From Deinococcus deserti VCD115 (GTDB taxonomy: Bacteria; Deinococcota; Deinococci; Deinococcales; Deinococcaceae), in the NCBI RefSeq assembly GCF_000020685.1, contig NC_012528.1, positions 62,001-126,000 of the forward strand: DNA of 64,000 nucleotides, written 5' to 3'. A program made the translations under genes and the position numbers. Below, in pieces: positions 55,889 through 64,000 of this stretch. The notes under the pieces are model-generated. The model was given only the letters and a program-made list of their open reading frames with translations, did no database searches and was not told where the DNA came from. The stretch's first letter is position 1, and each line of letters opens with the position of its first letter.

Positions 55889-57391
55889 TCAGGGTGCGCT
55901 GCCCTGGGCTCTGGTGGTCTTGAGGAGTTCCTCGCGCGAGGGCATCGGCGCGCGGTCCACTGTGCCGTCACGGTACTTGCCCTCGTTGCGGTCCATCTGA
56001 ATGACGCGCTGCTCAGCCTCAAGCCCGGGGTCAGGCCGGTGACCGCGCGAGGACGCGTAGCTGGCGACGATCTCACGGTAAACGGGGGCCGCGAGGTCGG
56101 CCCCATGGTACTCGCCCCTGGCGCCGTGAGCCATGATGGCGATGGTGATCTCAGGGTTGGTGCTGGGGTAGAAGCCCGCGTAGGTTGATTCGTAGATCTC
56201 GCTGCTGTACCCCCCGGCGGTGGCGAACTGGGCCGTGCCGGTCTTGCCCCCCAGGTCGTAGCCCTCGAGCAGCGCGCGGTGCGGAATGCCCAGCTCGATG
56301 GTCATGCGCAGCATCTCGCGCACGGTGCGGGCGGTCTCGCTGCGCACCACGCGCCGGCCCGTGCCCACCGGATCTGCGGCGTTGAGCCGCGGCGGGAGGT
56401 ACACGCCGTGGTTGCCCAGCACGTTGTACGCCACGGCCATTTGCAGCAGCGTGGTGGACATCCCCTGGCCGAAGCCGTTGGTGGTGCGCACCAGCGTGTC
56501 CCAGCGCTCGATGGGACGCAGAATCCCGTTACTGGCCGTGACGACCGGGAGTTCGGGAGCGGTGCCGATGCCGAATTGCGAGAGGCGAGCCCGGAACTTC
56601 TCGTTGGTGTACGGCTCGACAATGTGGCTGATGCCGACGTTCGAGGAGTAACGCAGCACGTTCTGGATCGTCAGGCGCGGCCCGTGCGCCACCGAGTCGC
56701 GAATGGTGCTGCCCCACCTCTTGCCTACGTACCGGGCCATGGGGGTGTCAAGGACCTGATCCGGCTTGATGATGCCGTCATCCAGGGCGGCGGCCACGGT
56801 TAGAGACTTGATGACCGATCCTGGTTCGAACCGGTCGATAAACGCCCGGTTGCGCCGGTTGCGCATGGGGGTCTCTTTCCACTTGCCAGGATTTGAGGGC
56901 GGCCAGCTGGCCACGGCCAGGAGGCGTCCGGTTCTGGTTTCCATCACGATGGCCGCGGCGTACTCGGCACGCTCTTCCAAGGCTTTCTTCTGCAGTTCTG
57001 CTTCGGTCACGGCCTGCAGGTGGGTGTCGATGGTCAGCGTGAGGTCCTGGCCGGCCGCCAGATGGTCCTGGTAATCGTGTTCCAGGCCTTCGAGGCCCTC
57101 GCTGGCGCCCATGACCCCGAGCAGTTGCCCAGCCATATCCCCGTTGGGGTACACCCGCGTCTCCTTCTGGGCGAAGGTGCCCGCGTCCTTGACTAAGGTG
57201 GCGGCCAGCACCCGGCCATCGGCGCTCAGGATGCGTCCGCGTCCGCTGGGGGTGGGAAGCTTGCGCCCCTCGCGGGTCTCGAACGGTGAGAGCGGGGCCA
57301 TCACGCTCGCGTACGAGATCGCCAGGAAGCAGAAAGCAAACATGCCTATCAGCAGCATCCAGATCGAGCGTGATTTAATCTTGGTTTCCAT
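55889..57391 (-). CDS. Class B penicillin-binding protein (FtsI/PBP2-type transpeptidase)
   Basis: 500 residues from ATG 57391; an upstream GTG at 57457 is possible. One N-terminal membrane anchor (about 10-32), a short dimerisation/pedestal domain, and a transpeptidase domain with S-V-I-K (nucleophile S192, K195), S-S-N (249-251) and K-T-G (383-385). It cross-links peptidoglycan at the outer face of the membrane. Shorter than E. coli FtsI. It is not in a division/cell-wall cluster, so it may be an additional copy. Confidence 0.92.
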   Translation of the reverse strand: METKIKSRSIWMLLIGMFAFCFLAISYASVMAPLSPFETREGRKLPTPSGRGRILSADGRVLAATLVKDAGTFAQKETRVYPNGDMAGQLLGVMGASEGLEGLEHDYQDHLAAGQDLTLTIDTHLQAVTEAELQKKALEERAEYAAAIVMETRTGRLLAVASWPPSNPGKWKETPMRNRRNRAFIDRFEPGSVIKSLTVAAALDDGIIKPDQVLDTPMARYVGKRWGSTIRDSVAHGPRLTIQNVLRYSSNVGISHIVEPYTNEKFRARLSQFGIGTAPELPVVTASNGILRPIERWDTLVRTTNGFGQGMSTTLLQMAVAYNVLGNHGVYLPPRLNAADPVGTGRRVVRSETARTVREMLRMTIELGIPHRALLEGYDLGGKTGTAQFATAGGYSSEIYESTYAGFYPSTNPEITIAIMAHGARGEYHGADLAAPVYREIVASYASSRGHRPDPGLEAEQRVIQMDRNEGKYRDGTVDRAPMPSREELLKTTRAQGSAP

Positions 57392-57633
57392 CGTCTGCCG
57401 TGAAGGATAGCTCCCGCACTCTGTCATCACCGTGACAGGGGAAGCGGTCACGTTCACGCTCCAGAACGACGGGAGCGCTGAGCGACGAGCAACGCGCTGA
57501 GAGCGTCCCCCGGTATCCTGAGGTCGCCAGGTTCTTTGGGCGTTTACCTACCTGATGATTTTGCGCCCTTTTACATGGAGCACCATGGAGACAGCACCGA
57601 AACTCTCCCCGCTGCCGACCTGACCTTGCAGCG

Positions 57634-58773
57634 TCAGGACGCTCGAACCACGATAGACGGGTACAGGTCTCGGGCGTTGTCGTGCAGGATACGGCGGGCG
57701 GCCCAATCGGCTTCTTGCGGGCTCAGGTCTCCGTCCCTCACCGTCAGGTCAAGCGCGTCTCCTAGAACGGTGCGGCCCCAGCGGGCCGCGAGCCAGTACA
57801 GTTCTGGCGTCCGCTGCGCGTCGGTGCTGAACAGCACCTTGGTGACAGGGGCAAGATGCAGAGCCTCCAGCGTGGCGGTGCGCATGGCCGTCACGCTGGT
57901 GTAGGGAATTGTGAGGCCGAGGTCGAGGTAGGCGCCGCCATACACGCTGGCGAGGTACCCGGCTTCACGCACGTAGGGGTAGCAGTGCAGCATCACGACC
58001 TTCAGGCCGCGCAGTTCCGGGGCTTCCAGCACGCCGCGCAGATGCAGTGGACTGGCCAGGCGCATATCGAGGTCGGGGTCACCGTACCCGGTGTGGAACT
58101 GCACCGGCAGGCCGGTGTCAACGGCGACGCGCAGGCCGGTCCACACCACGCTGTCGATCAGCGGTTTGCTGTTCACACGGGGCACGGCTCCTGGAGAGGT
58201 TTCCCGCTTCAACACCGTGAACGCGGCTTCCACACTGTGTGCGGTGGGCCGGCTGATATCGAGCCCGGTGCGATATGCGGCAATGCTCTTGAGGCCCGCC
58301 AGGGTAGGCGCGAGGTGCCGCAGGTGCGTCTCGAGCGCGGTGAGAAGGCCCGCGGCACTGTCGTGCTCAGCAGCGAGCAATGCGACCTCGCTCTCGAGGC
58401 GCAGGACACGCCTGACGGCACAGGGGAGCCGGTCGGCACTCTGGCGGACGCTCCACAACCGGTCCGGCCAGACGCCGTCGTCAATCAGCACCGTGTCGAT
58501 CCTGGCGTCTTGAAACATGTGCCGCGCCAGGTCGCCATAATCCTGGTTCTGCCGCGCCTCGAGCACCGCGTCCATGGTCGGCGCGCAGCCGTAGTAGGCC
58601 GCCAGGTCGCGCATGGACCTTCGGAAAAACAGGGTGTCGCGCGCGAAGTGCTGGAGGATAAGCGGATCGGTCGCTTCCGTGAAGTACGGCTCGATCGGAC
58701 CGGCGCGCCACAGCGGTTCGTGCAGCAGCGCGTGAGCGTGATGGTCATAAATGGGGATATCAGTGAGGTTCAT
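57634..58773 (-). CDS. Amidohydrolase, FluG N-terminal type
   Basis: 379 residues of the amidohydrolase_2 superfamily: metal site H-x-H (H12, H14), Q-F-H-T-G-Y-G-D, V-V-M-L-H-C-Y-P-Y and the late D in F-S-T-D-A. Its ATG begins one base after the stop of the glutamine-synthetase-like gene, so they are co-translated. In fungal FluG the same two domains are fused. The substrate may be a gamma-glutamylated amine or related amide. Confidence 0.88.
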   Translation of the reverse strand: MNLTDIPIYDHHAHALLHEPLWRAGPIEPYFTEATDPLILQHFARDTLFFRRSMRDLAAYYGCAPTMDAVLEARQNQDYGDLARHMFQDARIDTVLIDDGVWPDRLWSVRQSADRLPCAVRRVLRLESEVALLAAEHDSAAGLLTALETHLRHLAPTLAGLKSIAAYRTGLDISRPTAHSVEAAFTVLKRETSPGAVPRVNSKPLIDSVVWTGLRVAVDTGLPVQFHTGYGDPDLDMRLASPLHLRGVLEAPELRGLKVVMLHCYPYVREAGYLASVYGGAYLDLGLTIPYTSVTAMRTATLEALHLAPVTKVLFSTDAQRTPELYWLAARWGRTVLGDALDLTVRDGDLSPQEADWAARRILHDNARDLYPSIVVRAS

Positions 58774-58774
58774 A

Positions 58775-60094
58775 TCAGTACCTTTCCGCGAGCAGCTGAA
58801 GCTCTTCGGGGAGATTCAGGTCTTTCAGGGCAGTCCATTCAGCGCGCCGGACCGCCAGGTACGCGCGAGACCGCGCCTCCCCCAGGGCGTCAAGCAGCAC
58901 GGTGTTGCGCTCCAGGGCGGTGACTGCTTCATGAAGCGACTGGGGCAGCAGCTCGATACCACTCGCCCGGCGGGCCTCCTCGCTCATCAGCGCCGGGTCC
59001 CCAACCGCCTCCGCCGGAAGAGGCCGTTGTTGTTCGATGCCGTCCAGACCGGCAGCGATCAGTGCGCCGAGCGCGAGGTACGGGTTGGCGCTGGCATCCG
59101 ACGTCTTGAGTTCAAAACGGCTGCAGGCGTGTCCTGCGCGGCTGACGCGGAGCGCCGCTTCACGGTTTTCGTAGCCCCACGCCGTGTACGCGCCAGCCCA
59201 GAAGTGCGGACGCAAGCGATGGTACGAGTTGTGACTGGGGACGCTCAGGGCGCACAGGGCCGGGAGGTGAAACAGCACGCCCGCCAGGAAATGCTGGCCT
59301 TCACGGCTGATGCCGGTCGGGTGGTGCGGGTCGGCCATGGCGTTGGCTCCGTCGCGCCAGAGGCTCAGATTGAGGTGACATCCGCTTCCGGCCACCCCTT
59401 CAAACGGTTTAGGCAGAAAACTGGCCACGAGGCCGTGCGCTTCCGCCACGCCGCGCGCCGTTTCACGGAAGGTAATCTGCTGGTCTGCAGCCTGCAGCGC
59501 GTCCGAGTACCGGACCGAGAGTTCCTGCTGCCCTGGTCCTGCCTCCGGGTAGTAGAACTCGGGCTGCAGTCCCTGGGCTTCGAGCGCGGCACTCAGGTCC
59601 AGCATGAAGCGCGCATGGCGGTTGAACCCGGACGTGTGCGCGAAGACGGTGGTGTCCGCGGGCGTATAGCTGCCATTGTCGCGGCGGAGCAGGAAAAATT
59701 CGTTCTCGAACGCGGCGTTCACGGTCAGGCCGAACTGCGCCGCAGCACGGATCTGTTCACGCAGAAAAGCGCGTGGGCAGCAATCCCACGGGCCCGCTCC
59801 CAGGCGCAGGTCGCCGAGGACCTGGGCCTGGGCCGGTGCGTAAGGAAGCACCGTCAGCGTGTCCCAGTCGGGCACCAGACGCACTTCCCCGACCGGCCCG
59901 AGGCCCGCGCCAGGCACCACCACGTCCGCCATCACCGGCAGGGCCAGCTGAGCAGCAGCAATACCGACGCCGTCGGGAAGGCCAGCGTCGAGGAGAGAGA
60001 GGTGCGCAGCCTTGGCCCGGATCAGGTTGGCGTGGTCGGTCCACAGGATGCGCACGTACTGCACGCCCGCTTCCCGCAACTGCTGAATGTTCAT
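58775..60094 (-). CDS. Glutamine-synthetase-like ligase
   Basis: 439 residues from ATG 60094, which has CGGAGGAG upstream. The GS catalytic fold is shown by F-E-N-E-F (E130, E132), Q-Q-E-L-S-V-R-Y-S-D-A-L, G-S-G-C-H-L-N-L-S-L and N-S-Y-H-R-L. The sequence belongs with glutamate-amine ligases (ethanolamine, putrescine, isopropylamine type) rather than housekeeping GlnA, given its neighbours: a hydrolase, an Lrp regulator and an importer. Confidence 0.9.
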   Translation of the reverse strand: MNIQQLREAGVQYVRILWTDHANLIRAKAAHLSLLDAGLPDGVGIAAAQLALPVMADVVVPGAGLGPVGEVRLVPDWDTLTVLPYAPAQAQVLGDLRLGAGPWDCCPRAFLREQIRAAAQFGLTVNAAFENEFFLLRRDNGSYTPADTTVFAHTSGFNRHARFMLDLSAALEAQGLQPEFYYPEAGPGQQELSVRYSDALQAADQQITFRETARGVAEAHGLVASFLPKPFEGVAGSGCHLNLSLWRDGANAMADPHHPTGISREGQHFLAGVLFHLPALCALSVPSHNSYHRLRPHFWAGAYTAWGYENREAALRVSRAGHACSRFELKTSDASANPYLALGALIAAGLDGIEQQRPLPAEAVGDPALMSEEARRASGIELLPQSLHEAVTALERNTVLLDALGEARSRAYLAVRRAEWTALKDLNLPEELQLLAERY

Positions 60095-60330
60095 GACTCC
60101 TCCGTGTCTGTGACGGCCTGACCGGCAGCACGGGGCCAAAGGGCACCAGCCCGGCTGGCCGCCTCGCCAAGGTGCTCGTCGTCAGCAGTCGAGCCGCGTG
60201 CGGTAAGGGAACTGGGCCGGCCGAAGGGTGGCCAGGGTCCGTCGCTTGTGGGAGGCTGGCCCGGCTGGAAGCGGCTGTGGAGTGGAAACGGCCGGAACTG
60301 CGAAGAAGCCCCTGGGGTGTGGGACGTCAT
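60091..60330 (-). CDS. Small ORF coupled to both neighbours
   Basis: 79 codons whose ATG overlaps the Lrp stop and whose stop overlaps the ligase ATG, both as ATGA. The product is Pro/Ser/Gly-rich with no recognised family or membrane segment, so coding is uncertain. The two exact overlaps are the only argument for it. Confidence 0.35.
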   Translation of the reverse strand: MTSHTPGASSQFRPFPLHSRFQPGQPPTSDGPWPPFGRPSSLTARGSTADDEHLGEAASRAGALWPRAAGQAVTDTEES

Positions 60331-60794
60331 TGCGGTTTCGGGACGGCGTAGTCGTTCCCCTCGCGGATTTCCTCCAGCACGATGCAGGTCTCTACACGTT
60401 CGATAATGGACTGCGCCTCGCTGAAGCGTTGCAGAAATTCCCGCAGGGCCACATGGTCGCGCACGGCGACTTTGACAATGGCGTCATTCGTTCCGGTTAA
60501 GGTGTAGCACTCCAGAACTTCCGGCAGCGCGCTCACAGCGCCGTGCAGCTCGTCCAGATTCGGTGAGGCGAGGTTGTTCTTGAAATTTACCTTCAGAAAG
60601 CACATCAGGTCCAGACCCAGTTTGGCGCGGTCCAGGACGATGGCAGTTCGTTTGATGACGCCGTCCTCTCGCAGGCGCCGCAGCCGTTTGTGGACACCCG
60701 TGGCGGACAGACCGACCTGCCGCCCGAGTTCGGCATGGCTGGTGTCGGCATTGTGCTGAAGGAGGCGAAGCAGGTGCGTGTCCGTATCGTCCAT
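60327..60794 (-). CDS. Lrp/AsnC-family regulator
   Basis: 155 residues: N-terminal helix-turn-helix (A-E-L-G-R-Q-V-G-L-S-A-T-G-V-H-K-R-L-R-R-L) and a RAM effector domain (C-Y-T-L-T-G-T-N-D-A-I-V-K-V). GAGGAG precedes the ATG. Heads the ligase/amidohydrolase run and is divergent from the second ABC importer, so it probably controls both in response to an amino acid or amine. Confidence 0.93.
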   Translation of the reverse strand: MDDTDTHLLRLLQHNADTSHAELGRQVGLSATGVHKRLRRLREDGVIKRTAIVLDRAKLGLDLMCFLKVNFKNNLASPNLDELHGAVSALPEVLECYTLTGTNDAIVKVAVRDHVALREFLQRFSEAQSIIERVETCIVLEEIREGNDYAVPKPQ

Positions 60795-61214
60795 GTGGTC
60801 TCCTCGTAGAAGTGCCGGATTTTAAGGCACGCGCACTGAACAGGTCATTTGAGTGACGATTAGTGACCGGAGCTAGGGTGAGGGTTGTTTTTTAACACAT
60901 CACAGGAGTCGCCTCAACCTCCTCAACCACCGCCGGGCGACGTGAAGGAGCCCCTGGCCCGTCCCTGCGCGCTCCGCGGACGAGAAACCAAAATACACCG
61001 CAGCGATCAGAACTGGAACGAATCGTTCCGGGTCTTGAGGTTTCGGTGATTCTGCGTTAACATTCGCCGCAATTCGACCTATTTTTTTGCCAGCCGGACT
61101 GCTCTCCGGCGTCGTCCTTGACGCGGCGGTGTTCAGGACGTCAGCAGGACCAGCCCCAGTAGGCCACGCCAGGATCCGAACCCGCCCGCCCCCGCACGGC
61201 CTCAGGAGGACATC
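60795..61214. promoter_or_regulatory. Divergent regulatory region with a 15-bp palindrome
   Basis: About 420 bases between the Lrp gene and the importer. GGAACGA-A-TCGTTCC at 61015-61029 is a perfect inverted repeat around one central base. Its position, 186 bases before the binding-protein ATG, fits an operator. AGGAGG directly precedes that ATG. No coding seen. Confidence 0.55.
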
Positions 61215-62723
61215 ATGATGCGATTCACCGCGTTGTTCGTCACGGCACTACTTGGCACCGCCAGCGTTTCACAGGCCCAAACCGGCACCCTGACCGTCGC
61301 GACGGCCCAGGACCCCCAGAACTGGGACCCGATCGATACCTTTCTCATCGCGTGGGGCACCGTGGCGCACAACATCTACGATGGACTGATTATCCGGACC
61401 CCCGATCTGAAGCTTCAGCCAGGCCTGGCCACCAAGTGGACCTACCTGAACGGCGGCAAAACCCTGCGGTTCACCCTTCGCAAAGGCGTCAAATTTCATA
61501 ATGGCGAACCGTTCAACGCCAATGCCGTCAAATTCTCCTTCGACCGCCTGCTCGGCGCTGAAGGCAAGAAAGGCCCGCAGCAAGCCAACTACACGTCCAT
61601 CAAGCAGGTCAAAGTCGTCGATCCCTATACGGTGGATTTTATCCTCGCGCAGTCCGATCCGGTGCTGCTCACCAAACTGGCGGGGTACGGCGCCATGATC
61701 GTGCCGCCCAGATACATCAAGGAGAAGGGCGCCGCCTATTTCGACACGCACCCGGTAGGCACCGGTCCGTTTCAGTTCGTGTCGTACAAAAACGGCGAGT
61801 CCATCCGCCTTCAGGCCTTTCCCGGCTACTGGGGCGGCAAGCCGAAAGTGGCCAACCTGACTTTCCGGTTTATTGAGGAACCCGCCACCCGCGTGGCAGA
61901 ACTCCAGTCTGGCCGGGTTGACATCGCCACTGCGATCCCGGTGGCGCAGGCCGCTACCGTCAAAGGCAACAGCAAGCTTTCCTTGCAGGCGGTGCCCAGC
62001 CCTACCGTGCAGGCCCTGCGTTTTAACGTCAGCCACAGCCTGACCAAGGACGTCCGGGTGCGCCGGGCGCTGAACCACGCCGTGGACCGCGACGCCATTA
62101 TCAAGAGCATCCTCCAGGGCTACGCCAGCCCAATCGCGTCTCTCCAGTCGTCCAAGTCGTATGGGTACGACCCGAATCTCAAGCCGTACCCGTACGACCC
62201 TGCCAAGGCCAAGGCGCTGCTGGCTGAAGCCGGCGTGAAGCCCGGCACGCCCATCGGCATTGACTTTATCGGGACGGACGCAGTGTTCCGCGAGGTGGCG
62301 CAGGCCGTTGCCGGGTTCTTTCAGGCGGCCGGGTTGAAACCGGAACTGAAGACGTACGAGACGAACACTTTCTACAGCGACATCATTCCCAAAAACAAGA
62401 CCAGCAACGCGTACCAGATGGGCTGGGGCGGATGGACGTTTGATTTCGACAACACCGCATACCTGCTGTACCACAGCAAGCAGTTCTGGAACCCGGACTA
62501 CAGCAACAAAACCCTTGACGCGATGCTGGACAAGCAGCACACCATGAGTGACCAGAAGCAGCGCCTCGTGATCCTGCGTGACATCGCCCGCTTCACCCAC
62601 GAACAGGCAATTGACATCCCGCTGTACAACCAGCAGGACCTGTGGGGTGTCAGCAAACGTGTGCAGGGCTTCCAGGCGCCGAGTGACAGCCTGCTGCACC
62701 TGCGCACTGTCAGTGTGAAGTGA
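61215..62723 (+). CDS. ABC transporter substrate-binding protein, family 5
   Basis: 502 residues with AGGAGG upstream, a signal peptide ending S-Q-A-Q, and family 5 features (L-T-V-A-T-A-Q-D-P-Q-N-W-D-P, V-K-F-H-N-G-E-P-F, D-V-R-V-R-R-A-L-N-H-A-V-D-R). The second peptide-type importer of the window. Its position opposite the Lrp/ligase genes suggests that it imports an amine- or amino-acid-containing compound. Confidence 0.95.
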   Translation: MMRFTALFVTALLGTASVSQAQTGTLTVATAQDPQNWDPIDTFLIAWGTVAHNIYDGLIIRTPDLKLQPGLATKWTYLNGGKTLRFTLRKGVKFHNGEPFNANAVKFSFDRLLGAEGKKGPQQANYTSIKQVKVVDPYTVDFILAQSDPVLLTKLAGYGAMIVPPRYIKEKGAAYFDTHPVGTGPFQFVSYKNGESIRLQAFPGYWGGKPKVANLTFRFIEEPATRVAELQSGRVDIATAIPVAQAATVKGNSKLSLQAVPSPTVQALRFNVSHSLTKDVRVRRALNHAVDRDAIIKSILQGYASPIASLQSSKSYGYDPNLKPYPYDPAKAKALLAEAGVKPGTPIGIDFIGTDAVFREVAQAVAGFFQAAGLKPELKTYETNTFYSDIIPKNKTSNAYQMGWGGWTFDFDNTAYLLYHSKQFWNPDYSNKTLDAMLDKQHTMSDQKQRLVILRDIARFTHEQAIDIPLYNQQDLWGVSKRVQGFQAPSDSLLHLRTVSVK

Positions 62724-62729
62724 CGCCCT

Positions 62730-63653
62730 GTGGCACGCTATCTGCTCTCGCAACTGTTCCAGGCCGCGCTGGTGGTGGTGTTCGTGACCCTGGTGGTGGC
62801 TGTCATGCTCCGGTTCTCTGGAGACCCGGCCGTGGCGCAGTTCCAGGGGGCGTCGGCACCCACGGAAGAGCAGCTGAGGGAAATTCGGCAGGCAATGGGA
62901 CTGGACCGCCCGTTTCTGGTGCAGTACTGGGACTTTCTGTCGGGTGTTGTGACCGGGGATCTGGGCACCAGTTTCCGCGGGGAAACAGCCGTCCGGTCTC
63001 TGATCGCTCAGGCCATGCCTCCGACCATGCTGCTCGCCTTGTGCTCGCTGGGGCTCTCTGTGCTGCTGTCCCTGCCGCTGGCGATTCATGCGGCCGTGCA
63101 CAAGGGCAGCTGGGCAGACCAGGCCGTGCGCTTCTTCTCTCTGCTCGGCCTCTCCTTCCCGAACTTCTGGCTGGGCATCATGCTCGCCCTGATCTTCGGC
63201 GTGACCCTGCGCTGGCTTCCGGTGTCCGGATATGAAAGCGCCGCCTCGCTGATCCTGCCCAGCGTGACCCTTGGCCTGATCCTGACTTCGACCACCGTGC
63301 GCCTGCTGCGCGCTTCACTGCTGGACGTGCTCAGTAGTCAGTACGTTACCGTGGCGCGCAGCAAAGGCCTGTCCGAACGGCGCGTGCTGTACAAACACGC
63401 CCTGAGGAACACCGCGATTCCTATGATCACGTTCGTCGGCCTCCAGTTTGGCGGACTGATCGGTGGGGTCGTGATCGTCGAGCAGGTCTTCGCCTGGCCG
63501 GGGCTGGGCTCACTCGCCTTGCATGCCATCTCCAACCGCGACTATCCGGTGCTGCAGGGCACCGTCACGGTTCTGGCGGTTCTGGTCGTGCTGGTCAATC
63601 TGCTGGTCGACCTTTCTTATGGTCTGTTTGACCCTCGCGTGCGGCTGGAGTGA
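62730..63653 (+). CDS. Peptide-type ABC transporter permease (DppB-like)
   Basis: 307 residues from GTG 62730, six bases after the binding-protein stop. R-F-S-G-D-P after the first helix, EAA loop Q-Y-V-T-V-A-R-S-K-G-L, C-terminal D-P-R-V-R-L. Forms a pair with the following permease. Confidence 0.95.
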   Translation: MARYLLSQLFQAALVVVFVTLVVAVMLRFSGDPAVAQFQGASAPTEEQLREIRQAMGLDRPFLVQYWDFLSGVVTGDLGTSFRGETAVRSLIAQAMPPTMLLALCSLGLSVLLSLPLAIHAAVHKGSWADQAVRFFSLLGLSFPNFWLGIMLALIFGVTLRWLPVSGYESAASLILPSVTLGLILTSTTVRLLRASLLDVLSSQYVTVARSKGLSERRVLYKHALRNTAIPMITFVGLQFGGLIGGVVIVEQVFAWPGLGSLALHAISNRDYPVLQGTVTVLAVLVVLVNLLVDLSYGLFDPRVRLE

Positions 63654-63654
63654 T

Positions 63655-64000
63655 ATGACTGACCTTGCTCCCCCTTCCACCCGCGCGCGCGCCCGGCATG
63701 CCCTGAGGCGCTGGACGCCGGACCTGGTCATCGGACTGCTGCTGACCGGAGGCGTTCTGGGCGTGGTCCTCCTCGCCAACCTCCTGTTTCCTGCCGGCAC
63801 CGACACAATGGACCTGACGGCGCGCCTCACTCCTCCGGCACTGTCCAGCGACCACCCGCTGGGCACTGATCCCATTGGCCGCGATGTGCTGGCAAGGGTC
63901 GTGTACGGCGGACGCATTTCCTTACTGGTCGGTGTCGTGTCGGTGACGCTCTCAGCCCTCATCGGCATCCTGCTTGGCCTGTTCGCCGGATTCTACGGCG
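63655..64000 (+). CDS. Peptide-type ABC transporter permease (DppC-like), cut by window end
   Basis: 115 codons visible. One N-terminal membrane segment, then L-G-T-D-P-I-G-R-D-V-L-A-R-V-V-Y-G and the start of the core helices. The 3' part and presumably the ATPase genes lie beyond the window. Confidence 0.93.
   Translation, partial: MTDLAPPSTRARARHALRRWTPDLVIGLLLTGGVLGVVLLANLLFPAGTDTMDLTARLTPPALSSDHPLGTDPIGRDVLARVVYGGRISLLVGVVSVTLSALIGILLGLFAGFYG

Noticed and set aside
60880..60905. Possible third copy of the GTGTTAT/ATAACAACC operator
   Set aside because: The stretch has AACAC and GTTG elements on a T-run, but the spacing and half-sites do not match the other two copies.
61269..63101. 610-codon minus-strand open frame
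   Set aside because: Runs antisense through a binding-protein and a permease gene with clear motifs; composition rich in His, Arg and Gln as expected for a shadow.
1..64000. tRNA, rRNA, riboswitch or replication-origin sequences
   Set aside because: None recognised by eye; a covariance-model scan would be needed to exclude small RNAs.

Overview
The window is a GC-rich stretch of bacterial DNA that most resembles an accessory replicon or island of a Deinococcus-like organism. The reasons are family-level: a DinB-fold protein, a single-domain response regulator pair, a GAF-rich histidine kinase, IS630/IS701/IS5-type remnants, frequent 4-bp ATGA gene overlaps, and a promoter placed as in leaderless mRNAs. 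No rRNA, tRNA, CRISPR array or replication gene was seen, so the replicon type is inference.

Layout. 1-5.5 kb: decayed IS630 transposase, DinB-like protein, secreted phospholipase A2 lipoprotein, a response regulator followed by an amber-interrupted duplicate, and a MetX-like alpha/beta hydrolase. 5.8-14 kb: GH38 alpha-mannosidase, a NarL-type two-component pair, and divergently from it an APC-type permease plus a TrkH/KtrB potassium channel subunit. 14.3-23 kb: IS5 scrap, MFS exporter, a 5'-degenerate DUF5615 toxin-like gene, a 5'-nucleotidase lipoprotein, and a tricarballylate-type cluster (TctC-like binding protein, TcuA, divergent GntR) with a GTATAC operator/promoter. 23.3-31 kb: three-GAF/PAS histidine kinase with coupled receiver, a DUF433 protein, a truncated and an intact MFS gene, and small unknowns.

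31.0-33.3 kb: an IS701-family transposase gene. Plausible inverted ends and a TTAG target duplication lie so far out that two immunity-type genes (a SUKH/SMI1 protein and a small unknown) fall inside the element.

33.6-50.5 kb is the centrepiece. An SDR gene faces a collinear run of 14 genes: a complete peptide/opine-type ABC importer (binding protein, two permeases, two ATPases), a GntR regulator, a creatininase-family amidohydrolase, a ketopantoate-reductase-family enzyme, an RraA-type aldolase-fold protein, an M32 carboxypeptidase, an SDR, an amidase, another SDR, an M20 dipeptidase and an aspartoacylase-family deacylase. Many junctions overlap by a few bases. This looks like import and stepwise dismantling of an amide- or peptide-linked compound that I cannot name. 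The operator GTGTTAT-N8-ATAACAACC overlaps the -10 of its promoter, and the same operator overlaps the -10 of a promoter 18 kb away, upstream of an orphan, visibly lower-GC binding-protein gene (52.8 kb). The two loci therefore probably form one regulon under the cluster's GntR protein.

51-57.4 kb: a secreted ankyrin-repeat protein, the orphan binding protein, a probably frameshifted unknown, an aldehyde-dehydrogenase scrap and a class B penicillin-binding protein. 57.6-64 kb: a second catabolic module made of an Lrp/AsnC regulator, a small coupled ORF, a glutamine-synthetase-like ligase and an amidohydrolase (the two halves of the FluG architecture as separate genes), facing a second peptide-type ABC importer whose second permease runs off the window end.
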